Below, one piece after another: positions 29,479-38,573 of a stretch of DNA of 64,000 nucleotides. The notes beneath the pieces are model-generated. The model did not search any database, was not told the DNA's origin, and was given only the letters and a program-made list of their open reading frames with translations. Each line of letters opens with the position of its first letter. The first letter of the stretch is position 1. The translations under genes and the position numbers were made by a program. Source of the DNA: Rhodospirillales bacterium (lineage in GTDB: Bacteria > Pseudomonadota > Alphaproteobacteria > Rhodospirillales > Defluviicoccaceae); NCBI GenBank assembly GCA_016712375.1, contig JADJRE010000004.1, forward strand, positions 1-64,000, in the 5' to 3' direction.

Positions 29479-29531
29479 CCCCTCGCCCGCTCGCGGGAGA
29501 GGGAGTGACCCGCACAGCGGGAGGGTGAGGG
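29479..29531. repeat. REP-like palindrome, copy 2
   Basis: CCCCTCGCCCGCTCGCGGGA, then GAGGGAGTGACCCGCACAGC and GGGAGGGTGAGGG; a diverged, longer copy of the same GC-rich palindrome, between ilvC and ilvN. Confidence 0.65.
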
Positions 29532-29647
29532 CCCTCCTCCCGCTTCACCTTACCTGTCTCCACGTGCCTCCGAATCTAGCTTGTCGGGGGGGCGCCGGCT
29601 TTCCCGTTCTCTGGCGTCTCGCTCGGAGCGTTTCGCAGAGAAAAAAA

Positions 29648-29690
29648 CCCTCACCCTCTCCCGCAAGCGGGGAGAGTCCGGGGGAGGGAG
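29648..29690. repeat. REP-like palindrome, copy 3
   Basis: CCCTCACCCTCTCCCGCAAG followed by CGGGGAGAGTCCGGGGGAGG; the same core with a four-base centre, just beyond the 3' end of ilvN. Confidence 0.7.
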
Positions 29691-29715
29691 CACGGGCTTA
29701 GCTAAATCCGGCCCC

Positions 29716-30228
29716 TCAAAACGCCGCCGGTCCCCGCGCGATGGCGACGACGCCGGTGCGGGCCACGTCGACCAGCCCCAGCGGCTGCATCAGGCCGATG
29801 AAGGCGCTGAGCTTCGTCGTCTTGCCGATGATCTCGAAGACGAACGACTCGTTGGTGGAATCGACGACGCGCGCGCGGAAGATGTCGGCGATGCGCAGCG
29901 CCTCGACCCGCTTCTCGCCCGCCCCGTGCACCTTCACCAGCGCCATCTCGCGCTCGACGTGCGGGCCTTCGATCGTCAGGTCGCTCACCTTGCGCACCGG
30001 CACCAGTCGGCCGAGCTGGTTTTTGATCTGCTCGATGACCATCGGCGTGCCGGAGGTGACGATGGTGATCCGCGACAATTTTCCCTGTGGATCGGTCTCG
30101 GCGACGGTCAGGCTCTCGATGTTGTAGCCGCGCCCGGAGAACAGGCCGATGACGCGGGCGAGCACGCCCGGTTCGTTGTCCACCAGCACGCCGATCGTGT
30201 GTCTTTCCTCCCGAGCGGACTCAGGCAT
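29716..30228 (-). CDS. ilvN: Acetolactate synthase small (regulatory) subunit
   Basis: Valine-sensing regulatory subunit of acetohydroxyacid synthase, 170 residues. N-terminal ACT domain: HTIGVLVDNEPGVLARVIGLFSGRGYNIESLTVAETD, then LSRITIVTSG and IEQIKNQLGRLVPVRKVSDLT. The second domain has REMALVKVHG, IADIFRARVVD, FVFEIIGKTTKLSAFI and GLVDVARTGVVAIARG. This is the long IlvH-type form. It lies between ilvB and ilvC, separated from each by REP-like DNA. Confidence 0.96.
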   Translation of the reverse strand: MPESAREERHTIGVLVDNEPGVLARVIGLFSGRGYNIESLTVAETDPQGKLSRITIVTSGTPMVIEQIKNQLGRLVPVRKVSDLTIEGPHVEREMALVKVHGAGEKRVEALRIADIFRARVVDSTNESFVFEIIGKTTKLSAFIGLMQPLGLVDVARTGVVAIARGPAAF

Positions 30229-30284
30229 GGCGCATATCCTTGTTCATTGATTTGACGGGCCGGGTGCACCGGCGGTAGCGGCAA

Positions 30285-30347
30285 CCCTCACCCTCCCGCT
30301 GCGCGGGCCCCTCCCTCTCCCGCCTGCGGAGAGGGCCGGGGTGAGGG
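30285..30347. repeat. REP-like palindrome, copy 4
   Basis: CCCTCACCCTCCCGCTGCGC then GGGCCCCTCCCTCTCCCGCC and TGCGGAGAGGGCCGGGGTGAGGG; the outer arms CCCTCACC and GGTGAGGG are exact complements. It occupies the gap between ilvB and ilvN. Confidence 0.75.
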
Positions 30348-30361
30348 CCGATTGAACGCGG

Positions 30362-32125
30362 CTAGACGAGAACCATCCCCTCCTCGGAAATCGGCTTTTC
30401 CGCCTTATCCTCGGGTCCGAGCAGCATGTCGTTATGTGCCGCTCCCGACGGAATCATTGGGAAGCAGTTCTCTGCCTTGTCGACCATGATGTCGGCGATC
30501 ACCGGCTTGTCGACGGCGATCATCTCCTTGATGACGTCGTCGAGCTGGTCGGCCTTCTCCGCCCGCAGGCCGACAGCGCCGAAGGCCTCCGCCAGCTTTA
30601 CGAAATCGGGCAGCGACTCCATGTAGGTCTGCGAGTAGCGGCTGCCGTGCAGCAGTTCCTGCCACTGGCGGACCATGCCCATGTACTGGTTATTGAGGAT
30701 GAACACCTTTACCGGCAGCCGGTACTGGGCGATCGTCGACATCTCCTGGATGTTCATCATGATCGACGCCTCGCCTGCGATGTCGACGACCAGCGCGCCG
30801 GGTTGTGCCAGCTGCACGCCCATCGCCGCCGGCAGGCCGTAGCCCATGGTGCCGAGGCCGCCCGAGGTCATCCAGCGGTTCGGCTTCTCGAAGCCGAAGT
30901 GCTGCGCCGCCCACATCTGGTGCTGGCCGACCTCGGTGGTGATGAACACGTCGTCGCGGTGCTTCGTCAGCTCGTACAGGCGGCGGATCGCATGCTGCGG
31001 CTTGATGATGTCGCCGGTCTGGCGGTAGGCCAGCGAGTTGCGCGTCCGCCAGTGGTCGATCTGCCTCCACCACGCCGCCAGCGCCTTGCGGTCCGGCTTG
31101 ACGCCCGAAGATGTCCACACGTTGAGCATCTGTTCCAGCACGTCGGCCACATCGCCGACAATGCCGATGTCGACCAGGACGTTCTTGTTGATCGACGACG
31201 GATCGATGTCGATGTGGATTTTCTTCGCGTTCGGTGCGAAGGCGTTCAGCCGGCCGGTCACCCGGTCATCGAAGCGAGCGCCGATGCAGACCATCACGTC
31301 GCAGCCGTGCATCGCCAGGTTGGCTTCGTACGTGCCGTGCATACCCAGCATGCCGAGAAATTGCGGATGTGACGCTGGCACCGCGCCCAGGCCCATCAGC
31401 GTCAGCGTCACTGGGAAGCCGGTAACGTCAACCAGCTTGGTGAGCAGTTCCGACGCTTTCGGGCCGGAGTTGACGACGCCGCCGCCGCAATAGAGGATCG
31501 GGCGCTCCGCCTGCGCCATCAGCGCCACCGCCTGCTCGATCAGCGCCCGATCGCCGCGTGTCTTCGGCTGGTAGGTCTTGTGCACGATGTCCTGCGGCGG
31601 GATGTAGGCGCCCATGGCGAGCTGCACGTCCTTCGGCAGGTCGATCAGCACCGGGCCGGGGCGACCGCTGCGGGCGACGTAGAACGCCTCGTGGATCGTC
31701 CGCGCCAGATCCGCCGTGCTCTTCACCAAATAGTTGTGCTTGGTGCACGGCCGGGTGATGCCGGTGGTGTCGCATTCCTGGAAAGCGTCGTTGCCGATCA
31801 GATGCGTCGGCACCTGCCCACAGAAAATCACCAGCGGCACGCTATCCATCAGCGCGTCGGTGATGCCGGTAACCGCGTTGGTGGCGCCGGGGCCGGAGGT
31901 GACGATGACCACGCCCACTTTGCCGGTCGAGCGCGCGTAGCCTTCCGCCGCGTGCACCGCGCCTCCTTCCTGACGGACCAGGATGTGGCGGATCTGGTTC
32001 TGCTGGTGCAACTCGTCGTAGACCGGGAGAATGGCGCCGCCGGGGTATCCGAATACATCCTTGACGCCCTGGTCGACGAGCGCCTGGATGAGGATCTTTG
32101 CACCCGACATTTCTTCGTACGCCAT
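30362..32125 (-). CDS. ilvB: Acetolactate synthase large (catalytic) subunit
   Basis: ThDP- and FAD-dependent condensation of pyruvate, first common step of branched-chain amino acid synthesis. 587 residues from ATG 32125 (MAYEEMSGAKILIQALVDQG), with AGGAG six bases upstream; a GTG one codon earlier is also in frame. Motifs: VFGYPGGAILPVYD, RQEGGAVHAAEGYARSTGK with the catalytic Glu, SGPGATNAVTGI, FQECDTTGITRP, MLGMHGTYEANLAM, GARFDDRVTG, GLGTMGYGLPAAMG and the ThDP motif GEASIMMNIQE through NNQYMGMVRQWQE. Frame intact. Confidence 0.97.
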   Translation of the reverse strand: MAYEEMSGAKILIQALVDQGVKDVFGYPGGAILPVYDELHQQNQIRHILVRQEGGAVHAAEGYARSTGKVGVVIVTSGPGATNAVTGITDALMDSVPLVIFCGQVPTHLIGNDAFQECDTTGITRPCTKHNYLVKSTADLARTIHEAFYVARSGRPGPVLIDLPKDVQLAMGAYIPPQDIVHKTYQPKTRGDRALIEQAVALMAQAERPILYCGGGVVNSGPKASELLTKLVDVTGFPVTLTLMGLGAVPASHPQFLGMLGMHGTYEANLAMHGCDVMVCIGARFDDRVTGRLNAFAPNAKKIHIDIDPSSINKNVLVDIGIVGDVADVLEQMLNVWTSSGVKPDRKALAAWWRQIDHWRTRNSLAYRQTGDIIKPQHAIRRLYELTKHRDDVFITTEVGQHQMWAAQHFGFEKPNRWMTSGGLGTMGYGLPAAMGVQLAQPGALVVDIAGEASIMMNIQEMSTIAQYRLPVKVFILNNQYMGMVRQWQELLHGSRYSQTYMESLPDFVKLAEAFGAVGLRAEKADQLDDVIKEMIAVDKPVIADIMVDKAENCFPMIPSGAAHNDMLLGPEDKAEKPISEEGMVLV

Positions 32126-32236
32126 CACAAGCTCCTGCTCGGTTGCCGCGGCGAGCCCCGGACGGGATCACGCGGTTGATCGAAAAAAGCCCGGCACGTG
32201 GCCGGGTCGATCGACATGAAATGGGAACCTAGTCGC

Positions 32237-33163
32237 TCAGGTGCTCCCGGTCAAGAGCCCCCGGCGAATAAACGCAAAGATTTTCGGACGGATCCTTTCC
32301 GAATATTGCTCATTGAGCACAATGTCGGCACGGACCTGATGGCGCAGCCAGGTCATCTGCCGCTTGGCGAAGCGCCGCGTCGCCTGCTGCGTCGCCGCCT
32401 TCGCGGTCTCCAGTGTCTGCTCGCCGGTGATATGTGCAGCCAGTTCGCGGACGCCCACCGCCTTCATCGCCGGCAACGAGGGATCGAGGCGCATCGCCAG
32501 CAGCTCTCGCACCTCTTCCAGCGCCCCTGCCTCCAACATCCGCAGGAAGCGAGCATCGAGCGCGGGATACAAGGTTTCGCGAGGCGGCAGCAGGACCAGG
32601 GTGGCAAACTGTCCCGCAATTGGTGCTGTTCCGGCTCGCTGCCATTCAGCGAGCGGCCGGCCGGTCGCCCGCACCACTTCCCAGGCGCGCTGCAGCCGTT
32701 GCCGGTCGGAGGCCGGCCATCTCGCCGCCGCTTCTGGATCACGAGCCGCGAGTTTGGCGCGAAAACCATCGCCTCCAAGTTCAGCCCACAGCGCCGCCGC
32801 TTCCACCCGCACCTCGGCCGGTATTGCTGGCACCGGCGCCAGCCCTTCGGTTAACGCCTTGAGGTAAAGACCGGTGCCGCCGACGACGATCGGCAATCGC
32901 CCTTCGGCGCGTACTTCGTCGATCGCGGCGCGGGCCATTGCCAGCCAGCGGCCGGCGGAGCAGCGCTCGGTTGCGGAAAGCTCGCCGTAGAGGCGGTGCG
33001 GTACGCGCGCCTCGTCGTCCGGCGACGGCCGGGCGGTGAGGACACGCAGCTCGCGGTATACCTGCGCGCTGTCGGCGTTGATAACAACGCCATCGAAAGC
33101 CGCCGCCGCTTCGAGAGCAAGATCCGACTTGCCGCTGCCGGTCGGCCCGGCAACGATCAGCAC
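32237..33163 (-). CDS. miaA: tRNA dimethylallyltransferase
   Basis: Adds an isopentenyl group to A37 of tRNAs reading UNN codons. About 308 residues from GTG 33163. Motifs: VAGPTGSGKSDLAL (P-loop), VINADSAQVYRELRVLTARPS, VPHRLYG, PIVVGGTGLYLKALTEGLAP, DRQRLQRAWEV, TGRPLAEWQ, KAVGVRELAAHI and RRFAKRQMTWLRHQ. The start is uncertain: the frame is open to about 33217 but has no better initiation codon. It lies 50 bases after the CsgG-like lipoprotein gene on the same strand. Confidence 0.95.
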   Translation of the reverse strand: MLIVAGPTGSGKSDLALEAAAAFDGVVINADSAQVYRELRVLTARPSPDDEARVPHRLYGELSATERCSAGRWLAMARAAIDEVRAEGRLPIVVGGTGLYLKALTEGLAPVPAIPAEVRVEAAALWAELGGDGFRAKLAARDPEAAARWPASDRQRLQRAWEVVRATGRPLAEWQRAGTAPIAGQFATLVLLPPRETLYPALDARFLRMLEAGALEEVRELLAMRLDPSLPAMKAVGVRELAAHITGEQTLETAKAATQQATRRFAKRQMTWLRHQVRADIVLNEQYSERIRPKIFAFIRRGLLTGST

Positions 33164-33212
33164 CCGCCGGGCGTACCCGGCGAGGCCGAGCGGGAGAGGC
33201 GGTGGCGGGCGA

Positions 33213-34025
33213 TCAATTCACCTTCAGCGTGCCGCCGCGGCCGAGGCCGCCCTTCACGTCCTGCGCCGTGTAGTTTCTGAGGGCGACGACCATGCCGTTG
33301 TAGGCGTCGAGGAACGCCGCGACGGTAGCCTTGCCCTCCGGCGTCGTCGACAGGCCACCCAGACCGCCGCCGGCTCCGCCCCCGAACGCCGCGAGTGCAG
33401 CGCCGTAGTTGGTCGCGGTTGCGCTGCCTTCGGAAGCGGCGATCTGCACCTGCGAGCGGATGTCGAACAGCGACATTGTCACCACCGACGACTTCGCCCC
33501 CATGCCGCCGGCGATACCACCGACGGCGGAACCCAACAGACTGCCGACGGCGCCACCGACCTTGCCGAGGCTGGAGTCGTCGATGACAATCGCCGGTTCG
33601 ACGAAATAGTCGGCCGCCACGCGCTGGCCCTTCTCCTGGCGGGAGCCCGCGCGGAATTCACCGGAGTTCCGCTGCTTGTCGGTAATCCCGGACATGCGGG
33701 AGTCCAGGCGGCTGTTGCCGATCGAGGTAATCACGAAGCAGTTGGACTGCTGCACCGCCAGCCGCAGCAGCGGCTCGATGCTGGTGACCTTCGTCGATGC
33801 GGTGAACGGCCCCCACCACGAATTATTGCGGCCATCATCGACAGCGAGCGTACCGAACGGCTGATCGCAACGCTGCAGGTTGGAAGCGGCATCGACACTG
33901 CTGGCGCCGCCGGCTGAGCCGGAAATCGCCGTACCATCGGTACCTTGCGAAACGTGGCCGCCGCAGCCGGCAACAGCGACCAAGACGATCGCGGGTCCGA
34001 AGAAGCGAAACACCCCCTGTGACAT
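33213..34025 (-). CDS. CsgG/HfaB-family lipoprotein
   Basis: 270 residues from ATG 34025 (MSQGVFRFFGPAIVLVAVAGCGG), preceded by AGGAG; the frame is open further upstream but this start gives a lipoprotein signal with Cys at VAGC. Mature part: LEPLLRLAVQQSNCF, AADYFVEPAIVIDD, a Gly-rich region, then VVTMSLFDIRSQVQIAASEGSATATN, the conserved core of CsgG-related proteins. E. coli CsgG exports curli; relatives such as HfaB act in holdfast anchoring. No curli or holdfast genes are visible here, so the cargo is unknown. Confidence 0.75.
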   Translation of the reverse strand: MSQGVFRFFGPAIVLVAVAGCGGHVSQGTDGTAISGSAGGASSVDAASNLQRCDQPFGTLAVDDGRNNSWWGPFTASTKVTSIEPLLRLAVQQSNCFVITSIGNSRLDSRMSGITDKQRNSGEFRAGSRQEKGQRVAADYFVEPAIVIDDSSLGKVGGAVGSLLGSAVGGIAGGMGAKSSVVTMSLFDIRSQVQIAASEGSATATNYGAALAAFGGGAGGGLGGLSTTPEGKATVAAFLDAYNGMVVALRNYTAQDVKGGLGRGGTLKVN

Positions 34026-34218
34026 TCCAGTCTCCTGATCAGGATACCAATCGGGATTCGATACGATGCTTCTGCGCCATCCGTGGGATTGGATCGCGCA
34101 TGCCGTTCTAGTGCTTATTACCCCATATGTGGTATCAAATTGCCTCGATGCGAAGGTAACGGAAATGTTATAGGAGGTCCAGAAGGGGAATGCGCATAGC
34201 TGAGGGATCGCAGAACCG

Positions 34219-34812
34219 ATGCGTTTGCAATTAAGGGTGATGCTCCTCGTTATTGTCGCGGGGTGCGCCGACACGTCGGACAAGAAAACCGTCACCGTCT
34301 GCCAGGGCAGCGCCTGCCAAGAGCAGGACAAATCTTTGGTCACGTACGATCCCGCAAGCGCGGTTCCCGACCCCGACCCAGACGGACGCATCGCCGCCCT
34401 GGAAGCGCTGGCACGCAACGATCCGAGCGCCGCCTACGACCTCGGCCTGCGATTTTACCGCGGCGACGGTATCCGCCAGGACAGCTATCAGGCGCTGAAG
34501 TGGATGCGCGACGCGGCGGAGCGCGGCGACCGCCAGGCGCAGACGGCCGTCGGCCGCCTCTACTACACCGGTCTAGAGGAAATGGGTTCCGATCTGCGGG
34601 AATCCGAGCGCTGGCTCTCGGCCGCTGCCGGCCGCGGTGACAAGGAAGCGGCGGCCCTGCTGGCGGAAGTTCAAAAGGCGCGGGCGAGCAACGAAGAGTA
34701 TCGCCGGCGGCTGACTGAACTGCGAGCAACTACCTACTACTGGTGGACGCGCGGTTGGGTTTACCGCTGGTACTGGGACCCCTCCCGGCGGACCTACCTG
34801 GGCTACTATTGA
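34219..34812 (+). CDS. Sel1/TPR-repeat lipoprotein
   Basis: 197 residues. Short signal with lipobox IVAGC (MRLQLRVMLLVIVAGC), then an acidic linker and Sel1-like repeats: AAYDLGLRFYRGDGIRQDSYQALKWMRDAAERGDRQAQTAVGRLYYTG and a further half repeat (ESERWLSAAAGRGDKEAAALLAE). The tail is rich in Trp and Tyr (YYWWTRGWVYRWYWDP). Sel1 proteins mediate protein-protein contacts; partners are unknown. Divergent from the CsgG-like gene, sharing a 193-base intergenic region. Confidence 0.8.
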   Translation: MRLQLRVMLLVIVAGCADTSDKKTVTVCQGSACQEQDKSLVTYDPASAVPDPDPDGRIAALEALARNDPSAAYDLGLRFYRGDGIRQDSYQALKWMRDAAERGDRQAQTAVGRLYYTGLEEMGSDLRESERWLSAAAGRGDKEAAALLAEVQKARASNEEYRRRLTELRATTYYWWTRGWVYRWYWDPSRRTYLGYY

Positions 34813-34841
34813 GCGCCCGTCGTCCCGGCACCGCCGGGTGG

Positions 34842-36068
34842 TCATGACGACAGCGGCAGGGACAGCAATCCATCCGCCAGCTTCGGCTCGAACCAAGTGG
34901 ATTTCGGCGGCATCACCAGGCCCGCGTCGGCGACCGCGATCAGGTCGGCGAGCTGTGTCGGATGCAGGGCGAAGGCCACCGCCCATTCGCCGCTGGAGAC
35001 GCGTTGCTCCAAAGCCGCGAGACCCCGTCCACCGCCGACAAAGTCGATGCGTGGATCGGTGCGCGGATCGCCGATGCCGAGCACCGGCGCCAGCAGCCGG
35101 TCGTTGAGCAGACTGACGTCGAGCTTCTGCACTGGCGAGGCGTCGGCGGCAGGCGGATCACGAAGTTCCAGCCGATACCAGCCGGACCGCAGCCGCATGC
35201 CGAACACCGCCGGCGCTTCCGGCCGGACAGCACCATCGGCCGCGATCACCTTGAAGCCTTCCCGCACCGCTGCAAGAAAAGCTGTCTCATCCTGCCCGTT
35301 GAGGTCGCGGATGACGCGGTTGTAGTCAAGAATCCGCACTTCGTCGGTCGGGAAACTGACCAGCAGGAACCGTGCGTCGCCGCTGCGGCCGTGTGCTGCC
35401 GCCACGCGCGCCGCCGCCGCTGAGCGGTGGTGGCCGTCGGCGATCCAGATCGCTGGCATCGCGGCAAAGCGCCGCCCAATCGCCGCGATCGTCGCTGCGT
35501 CGGCAATGCGCCAGACCTGATGACGGGTGCCGTCGTCGGTATGGGCGTCGGCGATCGGCGCCGCGTCGGTGGCGGCGGCAAGCAGTTGCGCCAATTCGGC
35601 ATCGGGAGCGTGAACGGTGAGCACCGGCCCAGTGTGCGCGCCGACCGCCTCGATCTGGCGTGTCCGGTCGAGTTCCTTGTCCGGCCGTGTATGCTCATGC
35701 CGGCGGATACGATTCTCGACGTAGGCGGAGATCGAGCCGGCAGCGGCGATGCCGATCTGCGCATGCTCGCCCGCCGACATGCGATAGGCGTAGTAGCAGG
35801 GGGACGACTCGCGGACCAGCATGCCGGCATCGGTCATCCGGGCAAGCGCCCGGGCCGCCTGTGCGTAGACCTCGGGAGCGTGTGCATCGGTGCCGGCCGG
35901 CAGGTCGATTTCCGCGCGCGAGACGTGCAGGAAGCTCCAGGGTTTGCCGGCGGCGCCCGCCTTCGCTTCATCAAAGCTGACCACGTCGTACGGACGAGCA
36001 GCTACGTCGGCCGCCCGTTCCGGCTGCGGCCGCAAAGCCGCAAAAGGCCGCACTAAGGGGGGGATCAT
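34842..36068 (-). CDS. DUF1015 family protein
   Basis: 408 residues, cytosolic. Family signatures: LVRPFAALRPQPERAADVAARPYDVVS at the start, RHEHTRPDKELDRTRQIEAVGAHTGPVL in the middle, and IADGHHRSAAAARVAAAH. Similar to SerC-associated or HipA-like DUF1015 proteins widespread in bacteria; the biochemical role is unknown. The conserved His and Arg residues suggest phosphate or nucleotide handling, which is inference. Convergent with the Sel1 lipoprotein gene (29-base gap). Confidence 0.85.
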   Translation of the reverse strand: MIPPLVRPFAALRPQPERAADVAARPYDVVSFDEAKAGAAGKPWSFLHVSRAEIDLPAGTDAHAPEVYAQAARALARMTDAGMLVRESSPCYYAYRMSAGEHAQIGIAAAGSISAYVENRIRRHEHTRPDKELDRTRQIEAVGAHTGPVLTVHAPDAELAQLLAAATDAAPIADAHTDDGTRHQVWRIADAATIAAIGRRFAAMPAIWIADGHHRSAAAARVAAAHGRSGDARFLLVSFPTDEVRILDYNRVIRDLNGQDETAFLAAVREGFKVIAADGAVRPEAPAVFGMRLRSGWYRLELRDPPAADASPVQKLDVSLLNDRLLAPVLGIGDPRTDPRIDFVGGGRGLAALEQRVSSGEWAVAFALHPTQLADLIAVADAGLVMPPKSTWFEPKLADGLLSLPLSS

Positions 36069-36106
36069 AACGGTTCCGAATCCGCCAGAGCCTGCTGAAC
36101 GCGGCC

Positions 36107-37606
36107 TCAGCTTTTGCCCAGCTTGATGGCGACAAAGCGCATCCCGCTCTCACCATCCACCAGCAGCAGGATCACCTTGCGCCCGGCACTTTGCGCAGCC
36201 TTGATCTTGGCCAAAAGCTGCGAGGGAGTGGCGACCGGTTCCTGCGCCACCTCGACAACACGGTCACCGACGCGCACCCCTTGCTCCCCCGCGGGCCCGT
36301 TCGGATCAACCGATGTAATGACTAGACCCCGCGCGTCCGCCTCCAGGTCAAAACGCTCCCGGGCCCGCTGATCGATTGCGGTGACAGCCAGCCCCAGCGC
36401 AGCGATCGTCTCCCCGGCGGCCGGCGCCGCAGGTTCGGGCGTCGCCGACGCAGTCTTTTCCTCACTCTCCTCCAGCGCGCCGACCTCGACCTTCATCGAC
36501 AGTTCCCGACCGTCGCGCCAAACCTTGATCGGCACTGTCTTGCCCACTTCGGTGTCGGCCACCAGCCGCGGCAGACGGCGCATCGGGCCGATTGCCTTGC
36601 CGTCGAACTCAATGATGACGTCGCCGTCCTTCAGCTTTGCCTTTTCGGCGGGGCCGCCGGGTATCACGCCGGCGACCAACGCCCCCGCCGCCTCCTTCAG
36701 GCCAAGCGCGTCGGCGATTTCTTCGGTCACCGCCTGAATGCGAACGCCGAGCCAGCCGCGCCGCACCTGGCCATGATCGATCAGCTGCTGAATCACGCCC
36801 TGCGCGCTGTTCGAAGGTATGGCGAAGCCAATGCCGACGCTGCCCCCCGATGGCGAGAAGATTGCCGTGTTGATGCCGATGACCTCGCCATCCAGGTCGA
36901 ACATCGGCCCGCCCGAGTTGCCTCGGTTGATGGAGGCGTCGGTTTGCAGGAAGTCGTCGTAGGGACCTGCATTGATGTCACGCCCGCGGGCCGAAATGAT
37001 GCCTGCGGTCACCGTGCCGCCGAACCCGAACGGATTGCCGATGGCGACAACCCAGTCGCCCACCCGGATAGTATCGGAATCGCCGAACTTCACCGGAGCC
37101 AGCTTGCCGTGCGGTTCGACCTTCAGAACCGCGATGTCAGTCTTCGCGTCGCGGCCGATGACCTTCGCTTCAAGCCGCGTGTCGTCGTGCAGAATAACCG
37201 TAACTTCATCGGCGTCCTGAATGACGTGATTGTTGGTAACGACGTGTCCCTTGTCGTCGATAAAGAACCCGGAACCCAAGGAGGTAGCACGCCGCTTCTG
37301 CTGCTGCTTCGGCTGGTTACGCTCCATGAATTCCTTGAAGAACTCCTCGAAGGGCGAACCGGGCGGCAGCTGCGGCAACTCGATACCGGGGTTGCCTTCG
37401 ACCACCTGCGTCGTCGACACGTTGACCACGGCAGGCAGCAGCCGCGCCGCGAGATCGGCGAAGCGGTCAGGTGCGGTTCGGGCAAAGGCAATGCCAGGAA
37501 GCGTAAGCGCGAGCGTCAAGAAGCCGGCGAACACGCTCAATGACACCTGCGATCTTCCCGCCGGGCGTGTCAACGGCTGCACCGAAAACATTTTCACCCG
37601 AGCCAT
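36107..37606 (-). CDS. degQ: Do-family periplasmic serine protease (DegQ/HtrA)
   Basis: Periplasmic quality-control protease and chaperone. 499 residues from ATG 37606 (MARVKMFSVQPLTRP), with AGGAGGGG upstream. Signal segment FAGFLTLALTLPGIAFA. Catalytic triad: His in VVTNNHVIQDA, Asp in AKTDIAVLKVE, Ser in INRGNSGGPMFD. Two PDZ domains: one begins GWLGVRIQAVTEEIADALGL, the second lies near ADARGLVITSVDPNGPAGEQGVRVGDRVVEV. It lies 79 bases downstream of hflC; hflK-hflC-degQ is a standard membrane quality-control operon in alphaproteobacteria. Confidence 0.96.
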   Translation of the reverse strand: MARVKMFSVQPLTRPAGRSQVSLSVFAGFLTLALTLPGIAFARTAPDRFADLAARLLPAVVNVSTTQVVEGNPGIELPQLPPGSPFEEFFKEFMERNQPKQQQKRRATSLGSGFFIDDKGHVVTNNHVIQDADEVTVILHDDTRLEAKVIGRDAKTDIAVLKVEPHGKLAPVKFGDSDTIRVGDWVVAIGNPFGFGGTVTAGIISARGRDINAGPYDDFLQTDASINRGNSGGPMFDLDGEVIGINTAIFSPSGGSVGIGFAIPSNSAQGVIQQLIDHGQVRRGWLGVRIQAVTEEIADALGLKEAAGALVAGVIPGGPAEKAKLKDGDVIIEFDGKAIGPMRRLPRLVADTEVGKTVPIKVWRDGRELSMKVEVGALEESEEKTASATPEPAAPAAGETIAALGLAVTAIDQRARERFDLEADARGLVITSVDPNGPAGEQGVRVGDRVVEVAQEPVATPSQLLAKIKAAQSAGRKVILLLVDGESGMRFVAIKLGKS

Positions 37607-37685
37607 CCTTCCCCTCCTTGGCTCCCGCAAGAGAGCGCTTCCCTCTGCAACCAAGCCGAGGCGCGGCTTGTGATCATCACCTGCC

Positions 37686-38573
37686 TCAGCGAGGCCCGCT
37701 GCCACCATGCGACTTGCCGAGTTCGTCCATAAAATAGCGGAAAAAGTAAGAGTCGGGCGTCAGCACCAAAGTCGTTCCCGAGCCGAGCGCGCTGTACGCC
37801 TCCAACGATCGAAAGAAGTCGAAGAACGCTGGATCCCGGCTGTAGGCCTGATTGAGCGCCAGCGTCCGCTCGGCGTCGCCCAGGCCCCGCTGGATTTGCG
37901 CCTGACGTGTCGCTTCGGCGAGGATGACGGTGCGTTCACGGTCCGCTTCCGCCTGGATGCGCGATTTCTGCTGTTCGCCTTCAGCGCGCAGTTGTGCCGC
38001 CTGAGCGACGCGCGCCGAGCGCATACGGTTGAACACCGATTGGCTGGTGGCGTCGGGCAAATCGGTACGACCAATGCGCAGATCGACCACCTCGACGCCA
38101 AATTCCGGAGCATCCGCCTTCATCTGATCGGCGATCCTCGACATCAGGCCGACGCGCTGCTCGGATAGCACCTCCGCGAGGCCGACACGCGCCACCTCCG
38201 TTCGCACGGCGGAATTGATTCGGCTGCCGAAAATCTGCCGGAAGTTGGCGTCCGTCTGCGCCCGCTGGCGGAAGCGCAGTGGATCAACAATGCGATAGCG
38301 CGCAAAGGAATCAACGTTGATCCGCTTCTGATCGGCGAGCAGCACTTCCTGTACTGGCGGATCGAGATCGAGGATCCGCCTGTCGTAATACTCGACGTTC
38401 TGCACGAAAGGAATCTTGAACTTCAGCCCGGGTTCGCGCTCGACGCGCACCGGGTTACCGAACTGCAGAACCAGCGCCTGCTCGGTCTGGCGAACGGTGA
38501 ATGCCGAACTCAGCACCACGACCAGCAGCACGGCGGCGATGACGGCGGCGGCGATGAGGGCCCGTTTGTTCAT
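37686..38573 (-). CDS. hflC: HflC, FtsH-regulating SPFH protein
   Basis: Inner membrane prohibitin-like protein that forms a cage with HflK around the protease FtsH. 295 residues. One N-terminal membrane segment (LIAAAVIAAVLLVVVLSSAFTV), then the SPFH domain: QTEQALVLQFGNPVRVEREPGLKFKIPFVQNVEYYDRRIL, RINVDSFARYRIVDPLRF, and a coiled coil with QAEADRERTVILAEATRQAQ. Start overlaps the hflK stop (ATGA). Confidence 0.96.
   Translation of the reverse strand: MNKRALIAAAVIAAVLLVVVLSSAFTVRQTEQALVLQFGNPVRVEREPGLKFKIPFVQNVEYYDRRILDLDPPVQEVLLADQKRINVDSFARYRIVDPLRFRQRAQTDANFRQIFGSRINSAVRTEVARVGLAEVLSEQRVGLMSRIADQMKADAPEFGVEVVDLRIGRTDLPDATSQSVFNRMRSARVAQAAQLRAEGEQQKSRIQAEADRERTVILAEATRQAQIQRGLGDAERTLALNQAYSRDPAFFDFFRSLEAYSALGSGTTLVLTPDSYFFRYFMDELGKSHGGSGPR

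Noticed and set aside
30434..31372. Plus-strand open frame of 312 codons
   Set aside because: Antisense to ilvB, whose frame is intact and fully conserved.
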